A stretch of 64,000 nucleotides of DNA from Marinomonas aquimarina (GTDB lineage Bacteria; Pseudomonadota; Gammaproteobacteria; Pseudomonadales; Marinomonadaceae): contig NZ_FLOC01000001.1 in the NCBI RefSeq assembly GCF_900089755.1, forward strand, positions 1 to 64,000, written 5' to 3'. The position numbers and the translations under genes were made by a program. Each line of letters opens with the position of its first letter. Within the stretch, counting starts at the first letter, position 1. This document shows positions 50,076 through 61,486 of the stretch, in pieces. The notes under the pieces were generated by a model. That model had not been told where the DNA came from, searched no databases, and saw only the letters and a list, made by a program, of their open reading frames with translations.

Positions 50076-51626
50076 TTATGTTTTAAAGCGCACCACCAAT
50101 TCATGCATATCCGATGCAACACCACGCAAGGTAACCAAACTTTGCATCGCTTCCTCCGCACCATCTTTGCTGGCATTGGCCAAATTCGAAATCCGTACCA
50201 ATTGCTGATTAATGTCTTCTGAAACATGAGCCTGTTGTTCTACTGCCGTAGCCATTTGCATCGACATCTGCGAAATATCACTGACCGATGAAACGATCGT
50301 ATCCAGTGACTGCTGCGCATCTGACATCTTATTCAACCCCACCTTAGCACTCTCACGACCATCGCTTGCCACATGAACCGCTTCCTGTGCCCCATTGCGT
50401 AACCGCTCAATGATACTGTGGATTTCTTGGGTCGAGCCTTGAGTGCGCTGTGCTAACTGGCGCACCTCGTCGGCCACCACCGCAAACCCTCGACCATGCT
50501 CACCCGCCCGTGCCGCCTCAATCGCCGCATTCAACGCCAGCAAGTTAGTCTGCTCGGCAATCTGGTCTATCATCACTGCGACCTCAGCAATGCTTTCTGA
50601 TTGGGCCGATAGGTTAGTGACCGATTGAGTGATCTGCTCAACCAAGTCCGCCAGCTCGGTAATGGCCTGCATGGTCTGCTCAATCGTCTGCTTACCTTGC
50701 CCAGCAAGGTCCTTAGATTCTTCGGCACTCAATGCGGTTTGCTGTACATGCTTGGAAACGTCTGAGACGGTGGTCGTCATCTGCTGCATGGCGGCAGCGA
50801 CCTCTTGAGTTTCGTACAGCTGTTGCTGAATTTTATCCGCCGCATTCTGGGTCTGCTTTAGGCCATAGGCGGATTTATTGGAGACCTCTTTTGACTCGGC
50901 CTCAATGCGAGTCAAAATGGTATCAATGTGCATATTTTGACTTTTGACGGCCACTTCCAGCTTGGCCAAGGCAAGACTGTGATCGGAGTAGGTTTTCGCT
51001 GCCAAAGGGTGGGTAAAAGCATTGCCTAAGGATTTTTCCAGCGCGAGACGCATATTACGCTGCTGGGTACTGCAATATCCCGCCAGTAACAAAGAAGATA
51101 ATAAGGCTGGTGTGGCGGCGTAATCGACCCCCAATAAGTACATCAATAGCGAGGCCAACCAAGCTAACATCACGATGGCAGGCACCGCCACATGCATGGG
51201 GATGGTGAATGACTTTCGTTGTTCACGAATATTCCGGTACAGCTTTTCAGCACGCTCTACCGCTTTGCGATTCGGTGTAGAACGAACCGACTCGTAGCCC
51301 ACTACTTGACCGTTCTCTGTGATCGGAGTGACGTAGGCATCCACCCAATAGTAATCCCCATTTTTACTACGGTTTTTAACCAGCCCCATCCAAGGCTTCC
51401 CCGCCTTCAAATGGGACCACATGATATCAAAAGCTTCTGATGGCATATCAGGGTGGCGCACCAAGTTATGCGGCGCCCCCAGCAACTCCTCATAAGCGAA
51501 GCCACTGATATCAATAAACGCTTGGTTACAATAGGAAATTTTCCCTTTTAAATCCGTAGTGGTAACCAAACGAACATCTTTAGGGACCACTCTTTCCACT
51601 GTCGTTACAGGCAGATTTTTTCTCAT
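50076..51626 (-). CDS. Aer-like methyl-accepting chemotaxis protein with N-terminal PAS domain
   Basis: 516 residues. PAS domain (~15-125) with [21 protein letters not shown] and [16 protein letters not shown] core, as in Aer-family redox sensors that bind FAD; two closely spaced membrane helices (~145-185); and a signalling domain with the hairpin tip [20 protein letters not shown] and [16 protein letters not shown]. No C-terminal CheR pentapeptide. Likely senses cellular redox or energy state. Single gene, leftward, converging on hemY. Confidence 0.92.
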   Translation of the reverse strand: MRKNLPVTTVERVVPKDVRLVTTTDLKGKISYCNQAFIDISGFAYEELLGAPHNLVRHPDMPSEAFDIMWSHLKAGKPWMGLVKNRSKNGDYYWVDAYVTPITENGQVVGYESVRSTPNRKAVERAEKLYRNIREQRKSFTIPMHVAVPAIVMLAWLASLLMYLLGVDYAATPALLSSLLLAGYCSTQQRNMRLALEKSLGNAFTHPLAAKTYSDHSLALAKLEVAVKSQNMHIDTILTRIEAESKEVSNKSAYGLKQTQNAADKIQQQLYETQEVAAAMQQMTTTVSDVSKHVQQTALSAEESKDLAGQGKQTIEQTMQAITELADLVEQITQSVTNLSAQSESIAEVAVMIDQIAEQTNLLALNAAIEAARAGEHGRGFAVVADEVRQLAQRTQGSTQEIHSIIERLRNGAQEAVHVASDGRESAKVGLNKMSDAQQSLDTIVSSVSDISQMSMQMATAVEQQAHVSEDINQQLVRISNLANASKDGAEEAMQSLVTLRGVASDMHELVVRFKT

Positions 51627-51758
51627 AGCTCCCTCATGTTCATCCGTTAAAAGTCATCAATAACCTACGGTTTGAACAGCCTAATCAAGACCGTTTTTTT
51701 GGAAACACTCGAATGAAGCTTAGTCAAAGGTTAGACAGTTTGCATATAGCAGAGGTTT

Positions 51759-52676
51759 TTATGGCGTCTTACTAAGATAATGAGCGAGCCGGCGCGTGAC
51801 CACAGGGAGAATGTAAGTCGGCACTTGCATGGCCCCAGCAAGCGGCAGGAAGGCGGGACCGAGCAAGGCCCCAGCAATAGAATAGGTCAACAATACATTA
51901 CGATTTCCCGAAGTAATGGCAGCCGTTAAGGCTTCTTGAACCCCTTGTTTGCGATAACATAAAAAAGTACCGCAGAAAAACAGGGCCACCAACAGGACAG
52001 CAATCAGCAAGTACACTAGGGCCTGTGTGACGCTTTGATCAAATAGGTTACGATAGCTGCCAATCAAGCCGAAGGGAAAGGCAAACACCAACAAAATCGT
52101 GTACGGTGAAATCTTCAGTAAGGCTCTTTGTAACCGCTCTTTCGGCACTAGCTTATGCAAGCTAAAGGAGATCAAAATCGGCCCGACAATAAAGATCAAC
52201 AAACGCAAGCCATAGGTCACGAAATCCAAGCTACCTTGGCTCATGGGTAAGAAGTGAATCGGAATATATAAGGCCAGCGGCAGTAATAGGGTCGTGGCAA
52301 TGGTCATTGCCATGGCTTCTAGGGCATCAAATCCAAGGGCCCGAACAATGGCTGGGGTGGCAAACAAAGAGCCCGTCGCGGCAACGCCTAAAATGGCCAA
52401 CAATAGCGCGTCGGACACCCCCAGCAGCCAGCCAGCGACACTGAAAACAAGCATGTAAACCGCACTGTGCCACAAGGCATACAACCATAGCGCCCCATGA
52501 CATAAACGCTTCACCAGTTGCTCCATGGGCATACCGACCAAAGTCAGCAACATTAGCGTGAACAGCACGTAAGGTAAAAACGGAAATAAGGTGTTCGATG
52601 CCACTGGAAAGGCAAAGCCAAGCAGAGCACAAACAAACATACCAATAAGAGAATGCTTGACCAGAAACGCTAGCAC
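51759..52676 (-). CDS. BASS/SBF-type membrane transporter
   Basis: 305 residues with about ten hydrophobic segments. The ITSGNRNVLLTYSIAGALLG segment matches the conserved helix of bile acid:sodium symporter family proteins, and two homologous halves are apparent. Sodium-coupled uptake of an organic anion is the family role; the substrate is unknown. The small gene at 52700 is 23 bp upstream and probably co-transcribed. Confidence 0.75.
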   Translation of the reverse strand: MLAFLVKHSLIGMFVCALLGFAFPVASNTLFPFLPYVLFTLMLLTLVGMPMEQLVKRLCHGALWLYALWHSAVYMLVFSVAGWLLGVSDALLLAILGVAATGSLFATPAIVRALGFDALEAMAMTIATTLLLPLALYIPIHFLPMSQGSLDFVTYGLRLLIFIVGPILISFSLHKLVPKERLQRALLKISPYTILLVFAFPFGLIGSYRNLFDQSVTQALVYLLIAVLLVALFFCGTFLCYRKQGVQEALTAAITSGNRNVLLTYSIAGALLGPAFLPLAGAMQVPTYILPVVTRRLAHYLSKTP

Positions 52677-52699
52677 AGAATGGTCTTCCTTGAGTTTTA

Positions 52700-52903
52700 C
52701 TATCTCTTGCGAGAGGCAACCTGTTTACGATTTTGCTCTGGCAGCTCTGACAATTCGAGCGGCCAAAGTTTACGCGCTTCATCAAATGCGTGACGCAATT
52801 CATGCAGGCGTTTTACTGAAGTGGTATCCACTGTTTGTTCCACAGCCGTATCATCACCGCGTGCTTTGGATGCTACTGGAAATGGAATAATGTTGTCTTT
52901 CAT
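52700..52903 (-). CDS. Small protein of unknown function
   Basis: 67 residues, soluble, starting MKDNIIPFPVASKA; central helix rich in Arg, His and Glu. ATG 52903 has AGAGAAA upstream, a weak site. It faces the BASS gene with a 23-bp gap. No family recognised. A longer overlapping frame in the same strand (52327-52803) runs through the transporter gene and is not credible. Confidence 0.55.
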   Translation of the reverse strand: MKDNIIPFPVASKARGDDTAVEQTVDTTSVKRLHELRHAFDEARKLWPLELSELPEQNRKQVASRKR

Positions 52904-52992
52904 ACAGTTTCTCTATTAAGACAATGAGTAGATATCTATGAACACTCTATGGATAATCCTATGAAAACGCAACGATATGCCAAGGTAAGATA

Positions 52993-53766
52993 ATGAAATA
53001 TTTGATTTCACCCGCGAAAACTCTGGATTTAGACAGCCAGCTTCCTGTTGCCGATGCTTCAGAGCCAAGCTTTCTCGATCAGGCACAAACCCTTATTGAC
53101 ACCATTAAGCCGTACTCACCGGCCGATATTGCTTCGCTGATGAAACTGAGTGATAAGTTGGCCACATTGAATGTTGAGCGCTACCAAGCGTGGCAGAAAA
53201 ATCATACCGCTCAAAACAGTCGCCCTGCCATGTTTACTTTTATGGGGGATGTTTACACTGGGCTGGATGCTTACTCACTGAGCGAGGCACAAATTCAATA
53301 CGCACAATCCCATCTGCGTATTCTAAGTGGCTTGTATGGTTTGCTAAAGCCGTTGGACTTAATGCAGCCTTACCGCTTGGAAATGGGCACTAAGCTTGGA
53401 AACCCCAAAGGGGATAATCTCTACCACTTTTGGGCTGACACCATTGCTCCGGCGTTGAATGAAGAATTGGCAGAAGATGAGCTACTGGTGAACCTAGCAT
53501 CGACAGAGTATTTCAAGGCGGTCGACAAAAAAGCCATTAACAACACCATTGTCACCCCAAATTTCTTGGATGAGAAAAACGGTCAGTACAAGGTCATCAG
53601 TTTTTACGCCAAAAAAGCACGTGGCTTGATGGTACGCTACCTCATTGAGAGCGGCGCAGAATCCATTGACGACATCAAAGGCTTTAACCTAGCGGGTTAC
53701 CGCTACGATGCGGAGCGTTCCAAACCATTGGAGCCAGTGTTTATCCGCCCTGAATCGGCTCAATAA
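52993..53766 (+). CDS. yaaA: Peroxide-stress protein YaaA (UPF0246)
   Basis: 257 residues. MKYLISPAKTLD opens the protein; FTFMGDVYTGLDAYSLSE, LSGLYGLLKPLDLMQPYRLE and FYAKKARGLMVRYLIE are family signatures. YaaA lowers free iron during peroxide stress in E. coli. It overlaps the convergent prmC gene by 7 bp. Confidence 0.95.
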   Translation: MKYLISPAKTLDLDSQLPVADASEPSFLDQAQTLIDTIKPYSPADIASLMKLSDKLATLNVERYQAWQKNHTAQNSRPAMFTFMGDVYTGLDAYSLSEAQIQYAQSHLRILSGLYGLLKPLDLMQPYRLEMGTKLGNPKGDNLYHFWADTIAPALNEELAEDELLVNLASTEYFKAVDKKAINNTIVTPNFLDEKNGQYKVISFYAKKARGLMVRYLIESGAESIDDIKGFNLAGYRYDAERSKPLEPVFIRPESAQ

Positions 53767-54602
53767 CTCGCTAAGCGCCCCACCGTCACGCGGTCGTTGC
53801 CACCTAGATCTTGATAGGTGGCAACGTCGCCAAAGCCTCTTTCTTGTAGCAGCGTTCGCACTGCTTGCCCTTGATCGTAGCCATGCTCGAACATCAACCA
53901 GCCTTGCTCCGTCAGGTACTGCTTGGCTTGCTCGGTGATATGACGAATATCAGCTAAGCCCTGCTCCTCAGCAATCAAGGCAGTCAAAGGTTCAAAGCGC
54001 ACATCGCCTTGCGACAAGTGTTCGTCTTCAGGGTCGATATAAGGCGGATTGGAGATAATCAGATCAAAGGGCGCGTCGTCTTTTAAAGCTGAAAACCAGT
54101 TACTTTGGCAAAACGAAGCATTCGCAACCCCGTTGCGTACCGCATTACGCTCAGCCAAGGCAACGGCTTCACTTTGATAATCCACGCCGATTACCATAGC
54201 GGCAGGCCACTCTTTCGCCAGCGCCAAGGCAATCGCTCCCGTACCTGTCCCCAAATCCACCAGCTTACGGGCGCCATGGGGCATCAACTCCAGTGCCACC
54301 TCCACCAAGCGCTCGGTGTCAGCCCGTGGAATCAGTGTCGTCGGAGATGTTTCCAGGGACAGACTCCAAAAATCCTGCTCACCTAAGATATAGGCGATCG
54401 GTTCACCGTTTTCACGGCGTTTAAGGAAGGCTTCAAAGCGAGCTTGGTGTACTTCAGAGACGTCTTTATCGGGCCAAGTAAAGAAATAGGTGGTAGAAAC
54501 ATCAAGTACATGTGCCAGCAGCAGCTGGGCATCCAGCTGCGCGGTATCGGACAGCGCGGAGAGCCGCCCATAGGCCTGTTTTAATAACGATTCAATGGTC
54601 AT
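53760..54602 (-). CDS. prmC: Peptide chain release factor N5-glutamine methyltransferase
   Basis: 280 residues. Methylates the GGQ glutamine of RF1 and RF2. SAM motif LVDLGTGTGAIALALA and catalytic NPPY (ISNPPYI). Lies 32 bp after prfA, its substrate's gene. Confidence 0.96.
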   Translation of the reverse strand: MTIESLLKQAYGRLSALSDTAQLDAQLLLAHVLDVSTTYFFTWPDKDVSEVHQARFEAFLKRRENGEPIAYILGEQDFWSLSLETSPTTLIPRADTERLVEVALELMPHGARKLVDLGTGTGAIALALAKEWPAAMVIGVDYQSEAVALAERNAVRNGVANASFCQSNWFSALKDDAPFDLIISNPPYIDPEDEHLSQGDVRFEPLTALIAEEQGLADIRHITEQAKQYLTEQGWLMFEHGYDQGQAVRTLLQERGFGDVATYQDLGGNDRVTVGRLASY

Positions 54603-54634
54603 GGACGGTCACGCTTAATGATAGGAAGTGGCGC

Positions 54635-55723
54635 TTAGTTATCGCCGCTCAAGGCTGCTAATTGCTCAGCCTGGTATTCGTTTACCAGAGGGTTCACCAG
54701 CACATCTAGGTCGCCTTGTACAATTTCATCCAACTTGTACAAGGTTAGGTTGATACGGTGATCCGTCACACGACCCTGTGGGTAGTTGTAGGTACGGATA
54801 CGCTCCGAACGATCACCACTACCGACCAAAGAGCGACGCGCTTCCGATTGCTCAGAAGCGGCCTTTTCTTCTTCCGCCGCTTGCAGACGAGACGCTAACA
54901 GTGCCATCGCTTTGGCACGGTTTTTATGCTGCGAACGCTCGTCCTGACACTCTACAACGACACCCGTTGGGATGTGTAGGATACGGATCGCCGAGTCAGT
55001 TTTGTTGACGTGCTGACCACCGGCACCCGAAGCACGGAAGGTATCAATACGCAGATCGGCTTTGTTGATATTAACCGCTTCCACTTCGTCCATTTCTGGC
55101 AGGATCGCTACTGTACAAGCCGAAGTATGAATACGGCCCTGTGATTCGGTCGCTGGTACGCGTTGCACGCGGTGCGCACCAGATTCGAATTTCAGTTTCG
55201 AGTAAGCGCCATCCCCTACGATTCGTGCGATGACTTCTTTGTAGCCACCGTGCTCGCCTTCGCTGGCGCTGACCACTTCTACCTTCCAACGCTGTGTCTC
55301 GGCATAACGCGAGTACATACGGAACAGGTCACCAGAGAAGATAGAGGCTTCATCACCACCGGTTCCGGCACGAATTTCCAAGAAAACGTTTTTCGAGTCG
55401 TTCGGATCTTTTGGTAGCAATAGCTTTTGCAGATCAAGAAGCAGCTCTTCTTTCTGCTCATTGCCCGATTTCAGCTCTTCTTGACCCATTTCTTTGATAT
55501 CTGGATCGGAATCACTCAGCATCAGCTCTGCTTCTTCAATGTTTTCCAGTACCTGTTGGTACTCTTCAAAACATTTCACCACCGGCTCAAGCTCTGCGTA
55601 CTCTTTGCTGTAATTACGGAACAGGTCTTGGTCCATGATGACATCGGCATCACTTAGCAGCGCCGCTAGTTCTTCGTAACGCTCAGCTAGACTCTCTAAC
55701 TTAAATTTAATCGATTCTTTCAT
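54635..55723 (-). CDS. prfA: Peptide chain release factor 1
   Basis: 362 residues. Reads UAA and UAG; the stop-codon motif PAT ([19 protein letters not shown]) and the catalytic GGQ ([18 protein letters not shown]) are present. Start overlaps the hemA stop by 17 bp, so hemA-prfA-prmC is one unit, as in E. coli. Confidence 0.98.
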   Translation of the reverse strand: MKESIKFKLESLAERYEELAALLSDADVIMDQDLFRNYSKEYAELEPVVKCFEEYQQVLENIEEAELMLSDSDPDIKEMGQEELKSGNEQKEELLLDLQKLLLPKDPNDSKNVFLEIRAGTGGDEASIFSGDLFRMYSRYAETQRWKVEVVSASEGEHGGYKEVIARIVGDGAYSKLKFESGAHRVQRVPATESQGRIHTSACTVAILPEMDEVEAVNINKADLRIDTFRASGAGGQHVNKTDSAIRILHIPTGVVVECQDERSQHKNRAKAMALLASRLQAAEEEKAASEQSEARRSLVGSGDRSERIRTYNYPQGRVTDHRINLTLYKLDEIVQGDLDVLVNPLVNEYQAEQLAALSGDN

Positions 55724-56993
55724 TCTGGGATTCTTTCGTATCGGTTATGCCCAACACCTCAGCCGCTTGTTGTAGGGCTGTTTGATCAGCTTCTGCTCCG
55801 GCTTGGCGCAAAAACTGGGTTGGGGAATGGATCAGTTTGTTCATCAATCCATGTGCTAATTTGGCCATTACCTGTTCAGGTGTCTGACCAGATTCGAGAC
55901 CTTTGAGCGCTCGCTCTAGCTCGGACTGCTTGATTAATTCTGCTTGGGCGCGGTAGCTTACAATTAGATCGGCAACTTTGCGAGACTCTTGTTTACGCTT
56001 GAACTCTGCGATGCCCTGTTCAATGATCTTTTCTGCGGCTTCCGCCGCTTCTTGGCGGGCACGCACATTTTCTTCGATCACCGAATGCAAATCGTCCACG
56101 GTATACAAGTACGCGTCTTCCACTTCTTGCACTTCCGGCTCAATGTCGCGTGGCACGGCAATGTCCACCAGCAACATCGGCTTATGACGACGCTTACTGG
56201 TGGCGCGTTCCACCATCCCCTTACCAATGATCGGTAATTGGCTGGCAGTTGAAGAAATGACAATGTCTGCTTGATGCAAATAATCGGTAATATCGCCTAG
56301 CAAGATGGCTTCCGAGCCCAGTTCATCGGCTAATATCTGGGCACGTTCGAGGGTACGGTTGGCCACGATAATGCGCTTAATGCCTGCCTCTTTTAAATGC
56401 CTAGCAACCAGTTCAATGGTTTGTCCTGCACCGATTAACAGCGCCGTACTGCGTTTTACATCAGCAAAAATACGCTGCGCTAAGCTGACCGCTGCGAACG
56501 CGATGGATACTGGGTTTTCGCCAATGGCGGTGTCGGTACGGACACGTTTGGCAACGGAGAAGGTTTGCTGAAACAGGGATTGCAACTCTGAACCGATGCA
56601 GCACCCTTCTTGGGAGACGGCGTAAGCAGATTTCACTTGACCAAGAATCTGCGGCTCACCCAAAATCAGCGAGTCCAGCCCGGCTGCGACACGCATCACA
56701 TGACGCACCCCCTCGTCGCCACGATGGGCATAACAAAAGCGCCCCAGTTCTTCAGGGGCCACTTTATGGTATTGACCGAGCCAACGGATAATTTGTTCTT
56801 CACCGGCACCGTCCTCCACTGCGCAATACAGTTCGGTACGGTTACAAGTCGACACGATCACGGCTTCTTTTGCCTGCGCGTTAGACACCAGGGAATTGAG
56901 TGCCTCAACCATTTTTTCAGGCGCAAACGAAATTTTCTCTCGGATAGATACTGGTGCAGTTTTGTGGTTTACGCCCACAGCAATTAGCGGCAT
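55707..56993 (-). CDS. hemA: Glutamyl-tRNA reductase
   Basis: 428 residues. NADPH reduction of glutamyl-tRNA to glutamate-1-semialdehyde, the first committed heme step. Active-site Cys is in [23 protein letters not shown] and the NADPH loop [15 protein letters not shown] follow. A basic dimerisation helix ends the protein. Confidence 0.97.
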   Translation of the reverse strand: MPLIAVGVNHKTAPVSIREKISFAPEKMVEALNSLVSNAQAKEAVIVSTCNRTELYCAVEDGAGEEQIIRWLGQYHKVAPEELGRFCYAHRGDEGVRHVMRVAAGLDSLILGEPQILGQVKSAYAVSQEGCCIGSELQSLFQQTFSVAKRVRTDTAIGENPVSIAFAAVSLAQRIFADVKRSTALLIGAGQTIELVARHLKEAGIKRIIVANRTLERAQILADELGSEAILLGDITDYLHQADIVISSTASQLPIIGKGMVERATSKRRHKPMLLVDIAVPRDIEPEVQEVEDAYLYTVDDLHSVIEENVRARQEAAEAAEKIIEQGIAEFKRKQESRKVADLIVSYRAQAELIKQSELERALKGLESGQTPEQVMAKLAHGLMNKLIHSPTQFLRQAGAEADQTALQQAAEVLGITDTKESQNERID

Positions 56994-57076
56994 TCAGGAA
57001 CTCTTCTCACGACTAGAGATCGAACAAGTGTTTTCAGAAATGGGCCAAATTTTCTGACTCATAAATAAATGCCCCT

Positions 57077-57082
57077 ATTATA
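57077..57082 (-). promoter_or_regulatory. Candidate -10 box upstream of hemA
   Basis: A perfect TATAAT on the minus strand (plus ATTATA), 84 bp before the hemA ATG. No good -35 at 17 bp, so an activator or extended element may be involved. Confidence 0.3.
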
Positions 57083-57231
57083 AGAGGAATTTTTAGCTCT
57101 TCGCACCCCATCAAATCAATAAATGTGTCGATTCCTTACAATCAACATCCCTTTATTAGGCTGACAACACGGTTCATGCGAGGCTACCATAGTAACTAGG
57201 ACATGATTTTGGCCCTTTAAGGCAGGTACTT

Positions 57232-58965
57232 ATGCAACGACTGCAATTCCCGTTCTCGCTCAAACGCGTTTTTTTACCGATGACACTGGGTCTGTCACTC
57301 TGTGCCTGTTCATCTGTTTCTAATCATGTCGCCCCATTACAGCCTGATCCGCAATGGGCTCCGGTGGCGCAATCACAGCAGGCTCGGCAGTTAGAACAAC
57401 TGCTGGCTGCAGAATTTGCCCTACAACGCCAAGGCAGCCAACAAGCCAGTGCCATGTACCTTGAAGTCGCCAAACAAAGCAACGACGCCGAGATCGCCAA
57501 GCGCGCCACGTCGACAGCCGTCATGAGCGATGACACACAAGCCATTCTAGACGCGAGTGAACGTTGGCTGGCGCTATCACCAGACGCCACTGAGATTTAC
57601 CCTGTGCGCCTGCAGGCCCTGCTCACAGACGAACAAACGGAGCAAGCGGCGCAACTGCTTAAACAAGCCGCGCAGCAGCAACTAGCGTTGGATTTCCTGC
57701 CGAACTTTATTGATCAGAATGTGCGTAATGAAGGCATCACCTCGCAGCTGGAGGCGATTTTAACTAGCCCTGAATTGGCCCAAGACGTGTTTGTCGAAAT
57801 CGCCCGCTACCACCTACTGTTTATTAACGGTGGCTACCCCTATATCGTTGAAAACATCGACCAGCTCATGGCACGCAGCCCGAAATCTGAGCTCGAGGGC
57901 TTGTTCATCATTAAAGCCTTTAGCGAAGAGCAACTAGGCTTCAAAAACAAAGCTGAGCGCACCTTACAACAAGGCTTACGACGACACCCCAATAGTCAGC
58001 GCATTCAGGCCAACCTGCTTGAAGTCTTGATTAAAAATAATAAGTCGCAACAGGCACTTGAGGCCTTCTACAACGCAGACTTTCCTCCCTATCTGGCACA
58101 ACAGATTGGGCTGGCGATGGGGCAGTTACTGATCCAACAAGGCCACCTAGAGCAAAGCATTGCTCTACTCTCAGAGCTTCCACGGCACGGCGTGCTACGC
58201 GACCAACTGTTGTTTATGCTGGCCACCGCTCAACAAGAGGCAGGAGAGTACAATGCAGCCTTAGCCAATCTTGCCAGTGTTTTCGGTCAGTTTAGTTGGA
58301 CGGCCTCTGAGTTAATCGTAAAATGGCTCTACGATGCGCATCAAGCGGAGCTCATCAACAGCATTATTTTGAAGCGCGCCGCGCTCGATGCAGAGCCGGG
58401 TCATGTGACAGGAGTGGCTGATTTGCACTTACGTCAACAGAATCCAGCCCTAGCCATTGATTTACTGACACGTTCCTTAGCGGTATTTCCTGAAGCTGAT
58501 GGTTTACGTTACAAACGCGCCATTACCTACGATACCTTAGAGCAGTGGCCAAGTGCGCTGGCAGACCTTAAATTGCTACTGGAAAAACACCCGAATGACC
58601 CAGCCTATTTGAATGCGCTGGGCTACACCATGATGGTGCGCTCACCAGAGGACTTCGAGCAAGCGTTTGCACTCATTCAACGAGCCTACGCATTGGACGA
58701 TGAAGATCCCGCCATTCTTGATAGCATGGGCTGGGGCTACTACCTCAACGGCGACATAGACAGTGCCCGAGATTTATTGGCCCAGGCTTGGCACGAACTG
58801 CAAGACGCCGAGATTGGTGCCCATTTTGGCGAAGTACTGTGGCAGCTCGGTAAACAAGAGCAAGCCTTGGCCGTGTGGCAACAAGCGCTAAAAGACAATC
58901 GCCTGTTGCCAGTACTCATTAAAACCATCGAGACATACGCGCCGCAATTACTCGAACAGGCGTAA
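57232..58965 (+). CDS. Tetratricopeptide-repeat lipoprotein
   Basis: 577 residues. Signal peptide with lipobox LSLCAC; then TPR-like helical repeats across most of the length (for example QRIQANLLEVLIKNNKSQQA and DPAYLNALGYTMMVRSPEDF). The conserved Pseudomonas counterpart lies in the same place between hemA and lolB. Outer-membrane or periplasmic scaffold by inference; exact role unknown. Confidence 0.88.
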   Translation: MQRLQFPFSLKRVFLPMTLGLSLCACSSVSNHVAPLQPDPQWAPVAQSQQARQLEQLLAAEFALQRQGSQQASAMYLEVAKQSNDAEIAKRATSTAVMSDDTQAILDASERWLALSPDATEIYPVRLQALLTDEQTEQAAQLLKQAAQQQLALDFLPNFIDQNVRNEGITSQLEAILTSPELAQDVFVEIARYHLLFINGGYPYIVENIDQLMARSPKSELEGLFIIKAFSEEQLGFKNKAERTLQQGLRRHPNSQRIQANLLEVLIKNNKSQQALEAFYNADFPPYLAQQIGLAMGQLLIQQGHLEQSIALLSELPRHGVLRDQLLFMLATAQQEAGEYNAALANLASVFGQFSWTASELIVKWLYDAHQAELINSIILKRAALDAEPGHVTGVADLHLRQQNPALAIDLLTRSLAVFPEADGLRYKRAITYDTLEQWPSALADLKLLLEKHPNDPAYLNALGYTMMVRSPEDFEQAFALIQRAYALDDEDPAILDSMGWGYYLNGDIDSARDLLAQAWHELQDAEIGAHFGEVLWQLGKQEQALAVWQQALKDNRLLPVLIKTIETYAPQLLEQA

Positions 58966-58974
58966 GGACAATGA

Positions 58975-59556
58975 ATGAACGCTAAACAGCTATTGCTAGG
59001 CGCCCTCGCCGCCACCTTACTGGCGGGCTGTAGCCTTTCGCCTAGCACACCGAAACTTCCTACCCCCGAGCGCGTAGAAGACATCAGCGCTTGGCAAACT
59101 GAGGGGCGTGTTGGCATTCGCACCGAGCAAGACGCCATTTCAGGTAACTTTAATTGGCAGCATTCGCCAGAGCATTACGAACTGAATATTTATGGCCCAT
59201 TCGGTCAAGGGGCAACGCGTCTTGAGGGCACCCCTGGTAAAGATGCACGCCTGACGTACGAGGATAAAGACCTCACTGGCCACAGCGCCGAAGCATTGCT
59301 GTACCATGAACTGGGCTGGCACTTCCCCGTTACCAATGTGCAATACTGGATTCGTGGTATGGCGTCGCCCAATAGCTCTGCGGCCATTTCCTATCAGCAA
59401 GATGGTCTGACGCCAGAACAGATCGAGCAGGACGGCTGGACTGTGACCTATCGTGAGTTCACCGAGCTGGACGGTTTAAAGTTACCGCAACGTATGCAGG
59501 TAACCCATCCCCCCTATCGCGTTAACTTGATCATTACCGATTGGACCGTGCAATGA
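58975..59556 (+). CDS. lolB: Outer-membrane lipoprotein receptor LolB
   Basis: 193 residues. Receives lipoproteins from LolA and places them in the outer membrane. Signal peptide with lipobox LLAGC, then WQTEGRVGIRTEQDAISGNF and LGWHFPVTNVQYWIRGM as in LolB. Its stop overlaps the ispE start (ATGA). Confidence 0.95.
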   Translation: MNAKQLLLGALAATLLAGCSLSPSTPKLPTPERVEDISAWQTEGRVGIRTEQDAISGNFNWQHSPEHYELNIYGPFGQGATRLEGTPGKDARLTYEDKDLTGHSAEALLYHELGWHFPVTNVQYWIRGMASPNSSAAISYQQDGLTPEQIEQDGWTVTYREFTELDGLKLPQRMQVTHPPYRVNLIITDWTVQ

Positions 59557-60413
59557 CCCTATTAACCTTGCCTTCTCCGGCTAAGTTGAATCTATTTCTC
59601 CACATTACCGGCCGTCGTGACGACGGCTATCATGAACTGCAAACCCTGTTTCAGTTTATTGATGTGTGCGATGAACTGAGCTTTACCCTGACCGATAACC
59701 CTGACATTAGCCTGATCCCTGAAATCGAAGGAGTGGCCCACGAAGACAACCTAATTGTCAAAGCCGCTCGCATCCTTGAACCCTACAAACAGGCTCATCA
59801 AGGTGTCGCAATTTCGTTAACCAAAGTCCTGCCCATGGGCGGTGGTATTGGTGGCGGCAGCAGTAACGCAGCCACCACACTGTTAGCGTTAAATCAGTTA
59901 TGGCAATGCCATCTACCACTAGAACAGTTAGCGCAATTGGGCAAACAACTGGGGGCGGATGTACCAATCTTTGTCTTCGGCCATTCAGCCTATGCTGAAG
60001 GGATCGGTGAAAAACTCACACAAACCGACCCAGAAACCCCGTATTACCTGCTTTTAAAGCCAAATTGCGAAGTGCCAACTGGTCAAATTTTTACCGATAA
60101 ATATTTGACAAGAGACACCCCTGCGATCAGAATATCGCACGCCTTGAAACTGGAGGGGCATAACGATTGCCTTGAAGTCGTAAGAAGACTTTATCCTGAG
60201 GTGGATGAAGCGTTTCTGTGGCTAACACAATTTGGCGACGCTAAGTTAACTGGCACCGGTGCGTGTTTGTTTCTAGCATTTGAGTCGATTGATGACGCTG
60301 AGCGAGTGAGAGCGTCTGCACCAGCAAAGTGGCAAACTTGGATTTGCCGTGGCTGTAACACTTCTCCCACTCATGACGCATTGAACCAGTGGATTGCATC
60401 TCAGCATACTTAA
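59553..60413 (+). CDS. ispE: 4-diphosphocytidyl-2-C-methyl-D-erythritol kinase
   Basis: 286 residues. GHMP kinase of the MEP pathway. SPAKLNLFLHITGRRDDGYH and the ATP loop MGGGIGGGSSNAATTL are diagnostic. ATG 59553 overlaps the lolB stop; the frame extends back to 59541. Completes the MEP genes here with ispD and ispF at 27-28 kb. Confidence 0.96.
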   Translation: MTLLTLPSPAKLNLFLHITGRRDDGYHELQTLFQFIDVCDELSFTLTDNPDISLIPEIEGVAHEDNLIVKAARILEPYKQAHQGVAISLTKVLPMGGGIGGGSSNAATTLLALNQLWQCHLPLEQLAQLGKQLGADVPIFVFGHSAYAEGIGEKLTQTDPETPYYLLLKPNCEVPTGQIFTDKYLTRDTPAIRISHALKLEGHNDCLEVVRRLYPEVDEAFLWLTQFGDAKLTGTGACLFLAFESIDDAERVRASAPAKWQTWICRGCNTSPTHDALNQWIASQHT

Positions 60414-60471
60414 TCATGCTGAACTAACGCCAGTCTATTTTTCATCGCTATAAATACAAAGGGTATACACA

Positions 60472-61419
60472 GTGTCCAAGTTGATGGTTTTTACCGGTAA
60501 TGCCAACCCGGAACTTGCTCGTCGAGTTGTTCGTCGCCTAGGCCTACCTATCGGCAACGCAACGGTTGGAAAATTCAGTGACGGTGAGATCACAGTTGAG
60601 ATCAACGAGAACGTTCGTGGTAAAGACGTTTTCATCATCCAATCAACCTGTGCTCCAAGCAACGACAACTTAATGGAACTGATTGTAATGGCTGATGCGC
60701 TGCGTCGTGCGTCGGCTACCCGTGTGACTGCGGTAATCCCTTACTTTGGTTATGCTCGTCAGGATCGTCGTGTACGCTCAGCGCGTGTGCCAATCACTGC
60801 TAAAGTGGTCGCTGACATGATTTCTGCAGTAGGCATTAACCGTGTATTGACGGTAGACCTGCACGCTGACCAAATCCAAGGTTTCTTTGATATTCCGGTA
60901 GACAACGTTTACGCGACGCCATTGTTGCTAGACGATCTACAACGCCAAGGCCATGAGAACATCACCATCGTTTCTCCAGACGTGGGTGGCGTGGTTCGAG
61001 CTCGTGCCTTTGCAAAATTAATGGATGATGCTGACCTAGCCATCATCGACAAGCGCCGTCCACGCGCCAACGAAGCACAAATCATGCACCTAATCGGTGA
61101 TGTTGAAGGCAAAACTTGTGTGCTAGTCGATGACATGTGTGACACAGGTGGTACTCTATGTGCCGCTGCCAAAGCACTAAAAGAACACGGTGCTTCCAAA
61201 GTTTTGGCTTACTGTACTCACCCAGTGCTGTCCGGCAAAGCAATCGAGAACATCAGCAATTCTGTGCTAGATGAACTTGTGGTAACGGATACGATTCCGT
61301 TGTCTCAAGCGGCACAGAACTGCCCACAAATCCGCCAACTGTCAATGTCTGACATTATGGCTGAGGCTGTTCGTCGCGTCTGCAACGAAGAGTCAATCAG
61401 TGCCATGTTTGGGGCCTAA
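60472..61419 (+). CDS. prs: Ribose-phosphate pyrophosphokinase
   Basis: 315 residues, GTG start. Makes PRPP from ribose 5-phosphate. [17 protein letters not shown] and the PRPP loop [14 protein letters not shown] are present. A 58-bp gap follows ispE; downstream rplY is 67 bp away. Confidence 0.98.
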   Translation: MSKLMVFTGNANPELARRVVRRLGLPIGNATVGKFSDGEITVEINENVRGKDVFIIQSTCAPSNDNLMELIVMADALRRASATRVTAVIPYFGYARQDRRVRSARVPITAKVVADMISAVGINRVLTVDLHADQIQGFFDIPVDNVYATPLLLDDLQRQGHENITIVSPDVGGVVRARAFAKLMDDADLAIIDKRRPRANEAQIMHLIGDVEGKTCVLVDDMCDTGGTLCAAAKALKEHGASKVLAYCTHPVLSGKAIENISNSVLDELVVTDTIPLSQAAQNCPQIRQLSMSDIMAEAVRRVCNEESISAMFGA

Positions 61420-61486
61420 GCCAAACATTTACGCTCGGAACGGGTCGCAGTTCTGGGCAAACTTAACTTAATTTAGGATATTCAAA

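Noticed and set aside
52327..52803. 158-codon leftward frame
   Set aside because: Out-of-frame shadow spanning the BASS gene and the small upstream gene; the two real frames show hydrophobic and soluble protein patterns.
59140..59400. Leftward frames inside lolB
   Set aside because: Antisense shadows of lolB with no start signals.
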